DNA of 64,000 bases from Enhydrobacter aerosaccus. Lineage in GTDB: Bacteria > Pseudomonadota > Alphaproteobacteria > Reyranellales > Reyranellaceae. The position numbers were made by a program, and so were the translations under genes. The notes beneath the pieces were generated by a model. It saw nothing but the letters and a program-made list of their open reading frames with translations, did not search any database and was not told the origin of the DNA. Within the stretch, counting starts at the first letter, position 1, and every line of letters starts with the position of its first letter. The stretch is from positions 1 to 64,000 of the forward strand of contig CAIKZO010000062.1 in the NCBI GenBank assembly GCA_903832005.1. Direction: 5' to 3'. Positions 1 to 8,862 of the stretch are shown piece after piece.

Positions 1-52
1 CTTCCCGCAGCATCCCGATCGCCTGCTCAGGCGTGTAGTCCTTCCGCGCCAT
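1..52 (-). CDS. IS3-family transposase OrfA, N-terminal fragment (runs off the window)
   Basis: Only 17 codons are visible, read leftward from an ATG at 52-50. The peptide begins MARKDYTPEQAIGMLRE, which matches the opening of the helix-turn-helix OrfA protein of IS3-family elements (typically charged residues, then a TPEQ-IGMLREAE-like helix). OrfA binds the element ends and normally overlaps OrfB, the DDE catalytic subunit, by a -1 frameshift; OrfB would lie outside the window. The assignment rests on a short match. Confidence 0.55.
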   Translation of the reverse strand, partial: MARKDYTPEQAIGMLRE

Positions 53-127
53 TCAAAGCTCCTTTCAAAGCCCAAAATAACCGGAACTCTAACTTTCACA
101 TCGGTACCGTTTCAGGGGGGCAGACCA
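1..127 (-). mobile_element. Edge of an IS3-type insertion sequence
   Basis: The first 52 bases encode, on the minus strand, the start of an IS3-type OrfA (next entry). The 75 bases outside it end in a stretch that reads on the minus strand as TGGTCTGCCCCCTGAAACGG. This resembles the terminal inverted repeat of IS3-family (IS407/IS2-like) elements, which start with TG and have a run of C. I place the element end at about 127. The other end lies outside the window, so neither the matching repeat nor the target duplication can be checked. Confidence 0.55.
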
Positions 128-214
128 ACATCTCGGAGGGAGCCTCGGAGCAAGAAGGGGGCCGAAGGACAAAGGACTCGTCAAAGCCGGGCTCCCGGCC
201 TATTTGACCCCGCA

Positions 215-1243
215 ATGGCCACTTTGCGCACGCTCGACGCCCTGGAACGCGAGGGGCTGATCACGCCCGATCCGCGGCTGGCGGCGGCCGCGGAGAGCAT
301 GGCGATCGGGCTGACCGACGAAATGCTGGCGCTGATCGACCGGCGCGACGTCGCCAACGATCCGATCGCGCGCCAGTTCGTGCCCTCGGCCGCCGAGACC
401 GTGATCGCGCCGGATGAACTGGCCGATCCGATCGGCGACGAGGCGCGCTCGCCGGTGAAGGGGATCGTGCATCGCTATCCCGACCGCGTGTTGCTGAAGC
501 CGCTGCACGCCTGCCCGGTCTATTGCCGCTTCTGCTTTCGCCGAGAAAAAGTAGGGCCGGGCGGCGAGGCGCTGAGCGAGGCCGAGCTGGACGCGGCCCT
601 CGGCTACATCCGCGCGCGCCCCGAGATCTGGGAAGTGATCCTGACCGGCGGCGATCCGCTGATGATGGCGCCGCGCCGGCTCGCCGCGCTGATCGCGGCG
701 CTCGATGCGATCCCGCACGTCGCCATCATCCGTCTGCATAGCCGCGTGCCGATCGTCGAACCGTCAAGGGTCACGGCCGATGTGATCGCGGCGTTGAAGC
801 CCAAGCGCGCCACTTTGTGGCTCGGCGTGCATTGCAATCATGCGCGCGAATTGGGCTCTCCCACGCGAGCAGCATTGGCCGCGCTGGCCGACAACGGCAT
901 TCCCTTGCTGGGACAGACCGTGCTGCTGGCCGGCATCAACGACGCCGTCGAGACGCTCGATGAATTGATGCGTGCGCTCGTCTCGGTGCGCGTGAAACCC
1001 TACTACCTGCACCATCCCGACCTGGTGCGCGGCACCGGCCATTTCCGGGTATCGATCGCGCGCGGCCAAGAGCTGATGAAGGCCCTGCGCGGACGCCTGT
1101 CGGGCCTTGCCCAGCCGACCTATGTGCTCGATGTCCCGGGCGGCCACGGCAAGGTGCCGGTCGGACCTGCTTACCTCGGCGACGATCCCGACGCGCTCAC
1201 CGTCGAGGACGCCTTCGGCGGCCAGCACTCTTATCCAGGCTAA
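215..1243 (+). CDS. KamA-family radical SAM protein (lysine 2,3-aminomutase / EpmB-like)
   Basis: The 342-residue protein has the radical SAM cluster motif C-x3-C-x2-C at C100, C104 and C107 (CPVYCRFC). The C-terminal PGGHGK motif should carry the PLP lysine of the KamA family. The length equals E. coli EpmB (342 residues), which makes beta-lysine for elongation factor P; clostridial lysine aminomutases are longer (about 416). An early LIDRRD..DPIARQFVPS segment is typical of the bacterial EpmB-like group. No epmA or efp is in the window, so beta-lysylation of EF-P is inferred from family only. The ATG at 215 is the first start in an open frame; no strong Shine-Dalgarno sequence is seen. Confidence 0.85.
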   Translation: MATLRTLDALEREGLITPDPRLAAAAESMAIGLTDEMLALIDRRDVANDPIARQFVPSAAETVIAPDELADPIGDEARSPVKGIVHRYPDRVLLKPLHACPVYCRFCFRREKVGPGGEALSEAELDAALGYIRARPEIWEVILTGGDPLMMAPRRLAALIAALDAIPHVAIIRLHSRVPIVEPSRVTADVIAALKPKRATLWLGVHCNHARELGSPTRAALAALADNGIPLLGQTVLLAGINDAVETLDELMRALVSVRVKPYYLHHPDLVRGTGHFRVSIARGQELMKALRGRLSGLAQPTYVLDVPGGHGKVPVGPAYLGDDPDALTVEDAFGGQHSYPG

Positions 1244-1255
1244 CTCTTATCCGGG

Positions 1256-1672
1256 CTAACTGGCGGCAGGCTGCTCGTTGAGCGCGTCTTCGCCGAGGAG
1301 GCCGGGCACCTCGACGATCATATCGACGGTGCGGTTGCCCGCCTTCTCGAAGGTGAGCGTGACCGGCACCTTGGCGCCGACGACCAGCGGCGCCTTCAGT
1401 CCCATCAGCAGCAGATGATAGCCACGCGGCTTCAGGACGATGGTGCTGTGGGACGGAAGCCGCAGCCCGTTTTCGACCGGCCGCATCTTGGTGCCCGGAC
1501 CCACCACTTTGATGGCATGGATCTCGACCGTCTCAGCCGCCGGCGTCGATGCGGCGAGCAGCCGGTCGGCCTCCGCTCCATCGTTCACCACAGTAAAGAA
1601 TCCACCGCCCGTTCCGGGCATCGTGGACGCCGCACGTGCCCAGGGGCGGCTGATCTCGAGCGCCATCGTCAT
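1256..1672 (-). CDS. PCu(A)C-type copper chaperone-like protein without signal peptide
   Basis: The 138-residue protein matches the PCu(A)C (DUF461) fold. It opens with the usual ISRPWARA segment, then a His/Met set spread through EIHAI...KMRP...YHLLLMGL that fits the H/M copper-binding pattern, and ends in a beta-rich TLTFEKAG segment. Family members are periplasmic Cu(I) carriers that supply the CuA site of cytochrome oxidase and have a signal peptide. This one starts directly with the mature domain. The frame upstream of the ATG meets a TAA within about 30 bases, and an AGGAG ribosome site sits just before the ATG, so the short start looks real. It follows the LysR gene by 41 bases on the same strand and may be cotranscribed. 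Confidence 0.8.
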   Translation of the reverse strand: MTMALEISRPWARAASTMPGTGGGFFTVVNDGAEADRLLAASTPAAETVEIHAIKVVGPGTKMRPVENGLRLPSHSTIVLKPRGYHLLLMGLKAPLVVGAKVPVTLTFEKAGNRTVDMIVEVPGLLGEDALNEQPAAS

Positions 1673-1713
1673 CTCTCCTATCTCGTCATTGCCTTAGTTT
1701 TTCTCGGAGTCCC

Positions 1714-2637
1714 TTAGCGGCGCGCCACGGCGGCCAGAGCCGTCCGCGCCGAACGCGTCTGGGGCGCGCTCAACTCCTCGACCAACCACTCTTCGAAGGC
1801 CTTGGTCTTGGGCCGTCCCGCCGACGCGGGCGGACAGACGAACCACCAGGCCTTGCCGGAGTCGACGATCTGCGGGAACGGCTGGAACAGCCGGCCCTCG
1901 GCCAGCTCCTCGCGGAAGAGCTGCGGCGGACCGACGGCCACGCCTGCGCCTTCCATCGCGGCTTCGACCGCGATCATCGTCGAGTCGAACGTCAGCACGC
2001 GCTTGGGCTTGAAGTCGCCCATGCCGACGGCGCGCAGCCAGATCGCCCATTCGGGATCGTAGGTCATGTCGATGAAGGGCACGCGCTTCAGATCGTCGAG
2101 GGTCTTGAGCTTGTCCTTGTAGCGCTTGCCGCAGAGCGGCGTCAGCACGTCGCTGAACAGTCGCGTCGCATGCAGGTCGGGCTCCGGCTGCACGGCAAAG
2201 CGGATGGCGCAGTCGAAATCCTCACGCGCGAAATCGACCCGGCGCAGCGCCGTGGTCATGCGCACCTCGATCTCGGGATGCTTGGCCTGGAAGCGATGCA
2301 GACGCGGCGCCAGCCAGCCCAGCGCGAAGGTCGTCACGAGGCTGACGTTGAGCGTGCCCGAGTTGGCCTTGCGGCCGACCCTCTCCAGCGCGTTGGTCAT
2401 GCGGTCGAAGGCATCGCGCAGATCGGGCAGCAGCGCCTGGCCCTCGCCGGTGATTTCGAGCCCGCGCGGGCGGCGTACGAACAGGGCCACGCCCAGCCGT
2501 TCCTCCAGCGCTTTCACCTGGTGGCTGACGGCGGCCTGGGTCACATGCAGCTCTTCGGCGGCATGCGTGAAACTGGCGTGACGGGCGGCGGCCTCGAAGG
2601 CGCGCAGCGCATTGAGAGGCAGTTGAGAACGGCTCAT
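1714..2637 (-). CDS. LysR-family transcriptional regulator, GcvA-like
   Basis: The 307-residue protein has an N-terminal winged HTH (PLNALRAFEAAARH, then FTHAAEELHVTQAAVSHQVKALE) and a LysR substrate-binding domain from about residue 93. The PLNALRAFEAAAR opening and the FALGWLAPRL and FDCAIRF motifs are typical of the GcvA/AmpR-like subgroup. Its partner gene on the minus strand is the copper-chaperone-like protein 41 bases downstream. The target is unknown: LysR genes often act on a divergent neighbour, here the small DUF1127 gene starting at 2780, across a 142-base gap. Confidence 0.88.
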   Translation of the reverse strand: MSRSQLPLNALRAFEAAARHASFTHAAEELHVTQAAVSHQVKALEERLGVALFVRRPRGLEITGEGQALLPDLRDAFDRMTNALERVGRKANSGTLNVSLVTTFALGWLAPRLHRFQAKHPEIEVRMTTALRRVDFAREDFDCAIRFAVQPEPDLHATRLFSDVLTPLCGKRYKDKLKTLDDLKRVPFIDMTYDPEWAIWLRAVGMGDFKPKRVLTFDSTMIAVEAAMEGAGVAVGPPQLFREELAEGRLFQPFPQIVDSGKAWWFVCPPASAGRPKTKAFEEWLVEELSAPQTRSARTALAAVARR

Positions 2638-2779
2638 TTAAGGCAACGAGTGCATAGTTTTTCTATGTCTCCCCCGAGCTTTGATCCTTTGCGAACAAGG
2701 CCAGCATACAGCAAATAGGGGCTGTAAACGAGGTGCAACGTTGCAATTCGGCACCGATCGCCTCAAACGGAGCTAAGCC

Positions 2780-3019
2780 ATGTCGACCCTGTCCAGCGTA
2801 CGGGAAATCGCCCGCGCGGAAACCCCCTCCTTTTCCTTCGGCCGCGCCGTGGCGCTGTTGGCCGGGACGGTCGTGGTCGGCGTCGAGGCTCTCATGAACC
2901 GCGCCGAGCTGCGTAAATCCCGACGCCAGTTGGCCGAACTCGATGACCGCCTCCTGCGCGACATTGGGGTCGACCGGGCCCACGCCCGGTACGAGGCCGA
3001 CAAGGGTTACTGGGCCTAA
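2780..3019 (+). CDS. DUF1127 (YjiS-like) small protein
   Basis: The 79-residue protein has a hydrophobic stretch around residues 22-36 (GRAVALLAGTVVVGV). The C-terminal half is the DUF1127 signature: RRQLAELDDRLLRDIGVDR followed by ARYEADKGYW. DUF1127 proteins are arginine-rich small proteins common in alphaproteobacteria; some are linked to RNA turnover and to phosphate or carbon metabolism. The gene is divergent from the LysR regulator and has its own 140-base upstream region. Role here unknown. Confidence 0.85.
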   Translation: MSTLSSVREIARAETPSFSFGRAVALLAGTVVVGVEALMNRAELRKSRRQLAELDDRLLRDIGVDRAHARYEADKGYWA

Positions 3020-3121
3020 ATAGGGCCCGGTCTAACCCGTTCAAGCACAGCAACTTCCGGGTCGGGAATTGCCGGCGGGCGCCGGATAGAGCAGGTTGGC
3101 GGAGATGCCTAAACAGGCGTC

Positions 3122-4252
3122 ATGACCCAACACGCTCTTTCATTCCCCCAAGTGGCGCTCGCCAGCCTCTCCCTCCCTGGCCTTCCCGACCCGGAAACCT
3201 GCTGGCAGGCCGTCCAGAAGCGCGACCGCGCTTCCAATGGACGGTTCTGGTTCTCCGTCAAATCGACGGGCGTCTATTGCCTGCCGTCCTGCGCGGCGCG
3301 TCCGCCGCTGCGCAAGAACGTGGCCTTCCACGCCTCGCCCGAGGCGGCCGAGGCCGCGGGCTTCCGCGCGTGCAAGCGCTGCAAACCGCGCGATTGGCAC
3401 GCCGAGGCCGGTCTCAGCAAACCGGTCGCTCGCGCGACCCAGCTGTTCGACGCCGGGCTGGACGACACTCCGCCGTCGCTGACCGAGGTCGCCCGCAAGG
3501 TCGGCCTGACCGCCAATACCTTAAGTAAGCGCTTCATCGCCGAGTTGGGCGTGAACCCGCGCGACTGGATGGTGGCCCGCAAGCGCGAGCGCTTCCGCAA
3601 GGCCCTGCGCGCGGGCGATTCGGTGGCCGGCGCTCTTTATGGCGCGGGCTACGGCTCGCCCAGCCGCGTCTACGAACACAGCGACAAGGCGCTCGGCATG
3701 ACGCCCGCGACCTATGCCAAGGGTGGGGCCGGCGCTCATATCGACTATACGACCGTCGATTCGGACTATGGCCGCGTCCTGGTGGCAGCGACGCAAAAAG
3801 GCATCGCCGCGGTGTTCCTGGGCGAGAACGATCGCGCGCTGGAGAAGGAGCTGAAGAGCGACTTCCCGGCGGCCGACATCACCCGCAACGACGGCGCCCT
3901 CTCCACCAAGGTGAAGGGCGTGCTGGCCCGGCTCTACGGCCGCAAGCCGACGGCGCTCGACGCCCCCGACGTGCCGCTCGATATCGTGGGCACGGCTTTC
4001 CAATGGAAGGTCTGGAAGGCGCTGACCGAGATCCCGGTCGGCGAGACCCGGACCTATGGCGAGATCGCCACGCGTATCGGCGCGCCGAAATCCGCACGGG
4101 CCGTGGGACGCGCCTGCGCCACCAATCAGGCGGCCGGCGTCATTCCCTGCCATCGCGCGGTCGGAGCGAGCGGCGCGATGACCGGCTATCGCTGGGGCGT
4201 GGCGCGCAAGGAACGGCTGCTGGCCGAAGAGCGCCGGCGCAGCAGCACGTAA
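3122..4252 (+). CDS. ada: Ada: methylphosphotriester/O6-methylguanine-DNA methyltransferase and regulator
   Basis: The 376-residue protein has all three Ada parts. The N-terminal zinc domain carries C53 (YCLPSC), expected to accept methyl groups from phosphotriesters, with C57 and a later CKRC pair completing the zinc site. An AraC-type HTH lies around residues 120-195 (LTEVARKVGLTANTLSKRF). The C-terminal methyltransferase has PCHRAV with acceptor cysteine C343. In E. coli Ada repairs alkylated bases and, once methylated, activates its own regulon. It is slightly longer than the E. coli protein (354). Its last 67 bases overlap the convergent Smr gene. Confidence 0.95.
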   Translation: MTQHALSFPQVALASLSLPGLPDPETCWQAVQKRDRASNGRFWFSVKSTGVYCLPSCAARPPLRKNVAFHASPEAAEAAGFRACKRCKPRDWHAEAGLSKPVARATQLFDAGLDDTPPSLTEVARKVGLTANTLSKRFIAELGVNPRDWMVARKRERFRKALRAGDSVAGALYGAGYGSPSRVYEHSDKALGMTPATYAKGGAGAHIDYTTVDSDYGRVLVAATQKGIAAVFLGENDRALEKELKSDFPAADITRNDGALSTKVKGVLARLYGRKPTALDAPDVPLDIVGTAFQWKVWKALTEIPVGETRTYGEIATRIGAPKSARAVGRACATNQAAGVIPCHRAVGASGAMTGYRWGVARKERLLAEERRRSST

Positions 4253-4761
4253 AAGGCGCCGCTGCCGCCGTGACGCGGATGGGCCGTGCGCACACTGGCC
4301 ACCACCGCACGATTGTCGGCCCGCTCGAGCCAGCCTGGAAACTCCGCCCGGATGCGGCCGCCGAACAGGCGGCCGCCTTCGAGGCGTGTGCCCTTGCCGG
4401 TCACGATCAGCACGATGCGCAAATTCTGCCCTGACGATTCTGCCAAAAATCGCGCCACTGCCTTTTCAGCAGCCGTGAGCGTCAACCCATGCAGGTCGAG
4501 ACTGGCCTGCGGCGTCCGCTTGCCCTTGGCCAGGGCGCGACCGACGTCGCGGTCGAACGGCTGAACCACCGGCGCGACGGGAGTCTTAGCCGCCTTTGCC
4601 GCCGGGCGCGGCACCGGAACGCTGGCCCGGGACGGGGCCGGCCGCTCGGGCCGCGGTGCCACGGTCTTGGGCGGCGGCGCGGCAGTCCTGGCGGCGCGAC
4701 GCCCCTTGAGAGGGGTGACGCCGGCCATCGCGGTCCGGAAAAGGTCGACGTCCTTGGCCAT
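4186..4761 (-). CDS. Smr/MutS2-type domain protein
   Basis: The 191-residue protein has a Pro/Ala-rich, basic, probably disordered first 75 residues, then an Smr domain from about residue 88. The domain shows the LDLHGLT motif, the TGKG loop, and the HGGSGAFYVLLRR end. Smr domains are small nucleases or nucleic-acid-binding domains found alone or at the end of MutS2. The stop lies inside the 3' end of ada on the other strand, giving a 67-base convergent overlap. The reading frame through the overlap encodes the low-complexity tail SSASSRSLRATPQR, which looks like a recent extension past an older stop. Confidence 0.88.
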   Translation of the reverse strand: MAKDVDLFRTAMAGVTPLKGRRAARTAAPPPKTVAPRPERPAPSRASVPVPRPAAKAAKTPVAPVVQPFDRDVGRALAKGKRTPQASLDLHGLTLTAAEKAVARFLAESSGQNLRIVLIVTGKGTRLEGGRLFGGRIRAEFPGWLERADNRAVVASVRTAHPRHGGSGAFYVLLRRRSSASSRSLRATPQR

Positions 4762-4808
4762 GGCAATTCGTGTAGCGCTGGCCTTGAGGCGGGTCTACAC
4801 AGCCCGCC

Positions 4809-6143
4809 ATGGCGACCGCTCCTCAGCAAATCGATCCCGACCTGCAGACCGGCCTGCAATATCTGCGCGCCGGTTGGGCCGACAAGGCCGAACCGCATTT
4901 CCGTGCCGCGCACGAGCGCTACGGCGACCGGCCTGACGTCCTCCATTACCTCGCGATCTGCGTGTCGCAACGCGGGGCGCTGGGCGATGCCGCCGAGCTG
5001 TGGCGCAAGGCGATCGCCAAGGATCCCACCGAGTCGATGCTGTCCTACAATCTCGGCCTGGTCATGCGCCGCATGGGCCAGCTCGACGAGGCGGCCCGAC
5101 GTTTCCGCGACACGATCCGCCGCAAGCCCGAGCATATCGAGGCGCGGCTGGCGCTGGCCTCCATCCATATCGACCAGGGCAAGTTCTCCGCCGCCGAGCG
5201 CGAACTGTCCGACGTCGCGACCAATCTCGACCGCGCCATCGAATTGCCCGAGGGCGAGAGCTTCCGGCCGCTGCAGGCGCGCGCGCGCAACATGCTGGGC
5301 CACGTTCTCTATCGTCTCGCCCATTATGGTGCCGCGATCGAAGTCCTCGACATGGCGCTGAACGATGCCGGGGAAGATGCCCGGCAGCGCGCGCAGATCC
5401 TGGGCGACCGTGCGCTGGCGCTGGGCGGCCTCGGCCACCATGACGAGGCGATCGCGGAAGCGCAGAAGGCGCTGCAGCTGTGGCCGGAAAATCCCAGCCT
5501 CAATCACGTGCTGGGCTTCGTCCTTTATTTTGCCGGCAGGATTTCCGACGCGATCCCGCCGATCGAGAATGCGCTCGCCATCATGCCGGGTTTCCCCGCG
5601 GCGCTTCGCACCCTGGCCCTCGCGCACAAGGCGGCGGGCCGGCCGGACGCGGCGCTCGAGGCCCTGCACCGCGCGATCGGCTTCAATCCGCGCGACCGCG
5701 ACGCCGTCCTCCAGCTCTCCTTCCTGCAGATCGAGCGGGAGCAGTTCGAGGAGGCGCTGGCCGTCCTGGCGCCCTATCTCGAGCGGATGCCGGACGACAT
5801 CCGCGCGCTTAACAACCAGGCGCTGGCGCTGCGCGGCCTGAAGCGTTTCGAGGAAGCGCGCCGGGCGTTGAAGCGCGCGTCGCGTCACGCCACGGACGAT
5901 CCGCTGGTGCTGACCAATCTCGGCCGCGTCCTGCTCGACCTCGGCCGCGCGGCCGAAGCGCGGCCGCTGCACGAGCATGCGCTGCGCTCCCTGCCGGGCG
6001 ATTCGGCGCTGCTCACGCATTACGGCATTTGCCTGGCAGCCCTTGGCGACAAAGAGCGCGCGCGTGAAACGCTGGATGCCGCCCTCGCCGCCAATCCCGA
6101 CAATGCCGAAGCGCTGACGGCGCTGACGACGCTCGACGCATGA
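4809..6143 (+). CDS. Tetratricopeptide (TPR) repeat protein
   Basis: The 444-residue protein is almost entirely TPR-like helical hairpins. Repeat units carrying W/L-G-Y-A-P positions recur about every 34 residues, for example LHYLAICVSQRG, LSYNLGLVMRRMGQLDEAARRF and LTNLGRVLLDLGRAAEARPL. No signal peptide or membrane segment is visible, so it is probably cytosolic. It overlaps yggS by ATGA and forms a likely operon with yggS and mutM. TPR proteins are scaffolds; the partner cannot be read from sequence. Confidence 0.85.
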   Translation: MATAPQQIDPDLQTGLQYLRAGWADKAEPHFRAAHERYGDRPDVLHYLAICVSQRGALGDAAELWRKAIAKDPTESMLSYNLGLVMRRMGQLDEAARRFRDTIRRKPEHIEARLALASIHIDQGKFSAAERELSDVATNLDRAIELPEGESFRPLQARARNMLGHVLYRLAHYGAAIEVLDMALNDAGEDARQRAQILGDRALALGGLGHHDEAIAEAQKALQLWPENPSLNHVLGFVLYFAGRISDAIPPIENALAIMPGFPAALRTLALAHKAAGRPDAALEALHRAIGFNPRDRDAVLQLSFLQIEREQFEEALAVLAPYLERMPDDIRALNNQALALRGLKRFEEARRALKRASRHATDDPLVLTNLGRVLLDLGRAAEARPLHEHALRSLPGDSALLTHYGICLAALGDKERARETLDAALAANPDNAEALTALTTLDA

Positions 6144-6814
6144 GCGGCGCCAGTCTCCTCGCCGACGTGAAGGGCCGCATCGCCGAGGCCGCGCGCGCGG
6201 CCGGCCGGGCGCCGGGCGACATCACCCTCGTTGCCGTGTCCAAGACCAACGGCGCCGACAAGGTGCAGGAGCTGATCGATGCCGGTCAGCGCGTGTTCGG
6301 CGAGAACCGCGTGCAGGAGGCGCAGGAGAAATTCCCGGCGCTCAAGGCACGCCATCCCGATCTCGAACTGCATTTGATCGGTCCGCTGCAGACCAACAAG
6401 GCACGCGACGCCGTGGCCTTGTTCGATGTCATCCAGTCGGTCGATCGCGACAAGCTTGCCGCCAGCCTCGCCAAGGAGATGGAGAAGGCGGGCCGGCAGC
6501 TCGCCTGCTTCATCCAGGTCAACACCGGCGAGGAGCCGCAGAAGGCGGGCGTCCTGCCGGCCGACCTCGACGCCTTCGTCGCGACCTGCCGCGACACCTA
6601 CAAGCTCAAGGTCGTCGGCCTGATGTGCATCCCGCCGGTCGATGAGGAGCCGGCGCTGCATTTCGCCCTGCTCGCCAAGATGGCGGCCCGCAACGGCCTG
6701 CCGCAGGTCAGCATGGGCATGAGCGCCGACTACGAAACCGCCGTGCGCCTCGGCGCCACGCATGTGCGCGTCGGCAGCGCTTTGTTCGGCGCCCGCCCAC
6801 CCCTGCATGCCTGA
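6140..6814 (+). CDS. YggS/PLPBP-family pyridoxal phosphate homeostasis protein
   Basis: The 224-residue protein matches the YggS (PROSC) family. It has the PLP-lysine segment LVAVSKTNGADKV, the VFGENRVQEAQEK motif, the HLIGPLQTNKA loop and the SMGMSADYETAVRLGATHVRVGSALFG end. The fold is a single TIM barrel that binds PLP and buffers the cofactor pool; no enzyme activity is established. It starts inside the stop of the TPR gene (ATGA) and its end overlaps the mutM start by 8 bases, which points to translational coupling. Confidence 0.93.
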   Translation: MSGASLLADVKGRIAEAARAAGRAPGDITLVAVSKTNGADKVQELIDAGQRVFGENRVQEAQEKFPALKARHPDLELHLIGPLQTNKARDAVALFDVIQSVDRDKLAASLAKEMEKAGRQLACFIQVNTGEEPQKAGVLPADLDAFVATCRDTYKLKVVGLMCIPPVDEEPALHFALLAKMAARNGLPQVSMGMSADYETAVRLGATHVRVGSALFGARPPLHA

Positions 6815-7646
6815 GCTTCCCGAGGTCGAAACCGTCCGTCGCGGCCTGATCCCGCGCATGGTCGGCCATCGAATCGTGAAGCTGCACCAGCGCCGCCGCG
6901 ACCTGCGGGTGCCGTTTCCCGCGAAGTTTGCGCAGAAGGTCGAGGGCCGCACGGTCGAGGCCATCGACCGGCGCGCCAAGTACCTGCTGTTCCGGCTCGG
7001 CAGCGGGCAGACCCTGATCGTCCATCTCGGCATGTCGGGGCGCATGACCTTGCACGATGCCAAGAGCGCCGCCGAACATCCGTTCGAACGCCACGACCAT
7101 GTTGTCTTCGAGCTCGACGACGGCTGGCAGGTCCGTTTCAACGACGCCCGCCGCTTCGGCCTGATGCTGCTGGTCGACACCGAGAGCCTGGCCAAGCACA
7201 AGGCGTTCAAAAGTCTCGGACCGGAACCACTTGAAGAGAGTTTCGATGGCGCCGGCCTGGCCACGCGCCTCAAAGGCCGCAAGACCTCGATCAAGGCGGC
7301 GCTGCTCGACCAGAAGACCCTGGTCGGGGTTGGAAATATCTACGCCTGCGAGGCGTTGTATCTGTCGCGGATCTCCCCGCGCCGCTCGGCCCACACCGTG
7401 CAGGGCGAACGGGCGGACAAATTGGTGAGCGCGATCAAGCAGGTGCTGCTGCGCTCGATCGACGACGGCGGGTCGACCTTGCGCGACCATGTTCAGCCCG
7501 GTGGCGAGCTCGGCTATTTCCAGACGCGCTTCAACGTCTACGACCGGGTCGGCGCCGTGTGCCCGACGCCGAAGTGCGGTCATCTCGTCAAGCGGCTCGT
7601 GCAGTCCGGCCGCTCGACCTTCTATTGCGCGCACTGCCAGCGCTAG
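6807..7646 (+). CDS. mutM: Formamidopyrimidine-DNA glycosylase (Fpg/MutM)
   Basis: The start was set at 6807 because the mature protein must begin [10 protein letters not shown]: the N-terminal proline (P2) is the catalytic nucleophile and E3 is also catalytic. A longer open frame upstream is not used. The 279-residue protein has the H2TH region ([15 protein letters not shown], then [11 protein letters not shown]) and a C-terminal zinc finger with a C-x4-C and a C-x2-C pair (CPTPKC, CAHC). It removes oxidised purines such as 8-oxoguanine by glycosylase/AP-lyase chemistry. It overlaps yggS by 8 bases. Confidence 0.95.
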   Translation: MPELPEVETVRRGLIPRMVGHRIVKLHQRRRDLRVPFPAKFAQKVEGRTVEAIDRRAKYLLFRLGSGQTLIVHLGMSGRMTLHDAKSAAEHPFERHDHVVFELDDGWQVRFNDARRFGLMLLVDTESLAKHKAFKSLGPEPLEESFDGAGLATRLKGRKTSIKAALLDQKTLVGVGNIYACEALYLSRISPRRSAHTVQGERADKLVSAIKQVLLRSIDDGGSTLRDHVQPGGELGYFQTRFNVYDRVGAVCPTPKCGHLVKRLVQSGRSTFYCAHCQR

Positions 7647-7677
7647 CTTAGCTAGCGACACATCTCCGGAGGAAATC

Positions 7678-8460
7678 GTGACCGCCACGTACGAGAACAT
7701 CCAGATCGAAACCAGGGGCCGGGTCGGCATCATCCGCCTCAACCGGCCGAAGGCGCTGAACGCGCTCTGCGCAGACCTTGTGCGAGAGCTGGGCCACGCA
7801 CTCGACGCGTTCGAGCAGGACGCCGGCATCGGCTGCATGGTTCTGACCGGAAGTGAAAAAGCTTTCGCTGCCGGTGCAGACATCAAGGAGATGAAGGACA
7901 AGAGCTATCAGGATGTCTTCCTGCAGGACTTCATCACCGTCGGCTGGGAGAAGGTCAGCCAGGTGCGCAAGCCGATCGTGGCCGCGGTCGCAGGCTTCGC
8001 ACTGGGCGGCGGCTGCGAGATGGCGATGATGTGTGATTTCATCATCGCTGCGGACAATGCGAAGTTCGGCCAGCCCGAGATCACGCTCGGCACGATCCCC
8101 GGCGCCGGCGGCACGCAACGCCTGCCACGCTTCGTCGGCAAGTCGAAGGCGATGGACCTGGTCCTGACCGGCCGCATGATGGATGCCGCGGAAGCCGAGC
8201 GCTGCGGACTGGTGAGCCGCGTGGTGCCGCTCGCCCAGCTGATGGACGAGGCGATTGCCACGGCGGAGAAGATCGCGGGCCTCTCGCTGCCCGCCACGAT
8301 GGTCGCCAAGGAGGCCGTCAATCGCGCCTTCGAGACGACCCTGGCGGAAGGCGTGCGCTTCGAACGGCGGACGTTCCATGCCACTTTCGCCTTCGAAGAC
8401 CGGGCCGAGGGCATGGCGGCCTTCGCCGACAAGCGCAAAGCGGCTTGGAAACACCGCTAA
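7678..8460 (+). CDS. Enoyl-CoA hydratase
   Basis: The 260-residue crotonase-fold protein starts at GTG 7678, preceded by GGAGGAAATC; the frame further upstream is only noise over mutM. Motifs are [11 protein letters not shown] (oxyanion-hole region), [13 protein letters not shown], and [19 protein letters not shown], which holds the two acidic catalytic residues of true enoyl-CoA hydratases. It hydrates trans-2-enoyl-CoA in beta-oxidation. A 3-hydroxybutyryl-CoA or crotonyl-CoA preference is common for this subgroup but is not shown by sequence. Confidence 0.92.
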   Translation: MTATYENIQIETRGRVGIIRLNRPKALNALCADLVRELGHALDAFEQDAGIGCMVLTGSEKAFAAGADIKEMKDKSYQDVFLQDFITVGWEKVSQVRKPIVAAVAGFALGGGCEMAMMCDFIIAADNAKFGQPEITLGTIPGAGGTQRLPRFVGKSKAMDLVLTGRMMDAAEAERCGLVSRVVPLAQLMDEAIATAEKIAGLSLPATMVAKEAVNRAFETTLAEGVRFERRTFHATFAFEDRAEGMAAFADKRKAAWKHR

Positions 8461-8536
8461 ATTGAGGCATTTTGGCGGGGTTGACCGACCGCCAACCGGT
8501 TCGTATAAGCGCGCCCTTCCGTAGAACGAGGAATAG

Positions 8537-8800
8537 ATGGCTAATCACAAGTCGGCCGAGAAGCGCGCACGCCAGACCGTGCGCCGCACTGCCGTGAATA
8601 CCAACCGCCGCAGCCGTCTTCGCAGCTCGGTGAAGAAGGTCGAAGAGGCAATCGCTTCTGGCGACAAGAAGGCGGCCACCGCCGCCCTGCGCGATGCGCA
8701 GCCCGACATCCAGCGCGGTGCTGCTGCCCGCGTCGTCGCGCCGAACGCCGCCGCCCGTCGCGTGTCGCGTCTCAACGCGCGCATCAAGGCAATGAGCTGA
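8537..8800 (+). CDS. rpsT: 30S ribosomal protein S20
   Basis: The 87-residue basic protein begins [17 protein letters not shown] and ends [10 protein letters not shown], the standard S20 sequence. S20 binds 16S rRNA at the 5' domain and helps early 30S assembly. It is monocistronic here: 76 bases separate it from the enoyl-CoA hydratase and a strong intrinsic terminator follows 30 bases after the stop. rpsT close to dnaA is a recurrent alphaproteobacterial arrangement. Confidence 0.97.
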   Translation: MANHKSAEKRARQTVRRTAVNTNRRSRLRSSVKKVEEAIASGDKKAATAALRDAQPDIQRGAAARVVAPNAAARRVSRLNARIKAMS

Positions 8801-8829
8801 AGCTCGCTTCGCTCTCTCGTGCTAAAGTG

Positions 8830-8862
8830 AACGCCGCTCCAACGAGCGGCGTTTTTCTTTTT
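8830..8862 (+). terminator. Rho-independent terminator of rpsT
   Basis: A perfect 10-bp stem (AACGCCGCTC / GAGCGGCGTT) with loop CAAC is followed by TTTCTTTTTT. It lies 30 bases after the rpsT stop. Confidence 0.93.

Noticed and set aside
764..1228. Minus-strand frame opposite the KamA gene, and similar long frames opposite many genes
   Set aside because: They are shadows of high-GC genes with low-complexity R/A/G-rich translation and no start signals.
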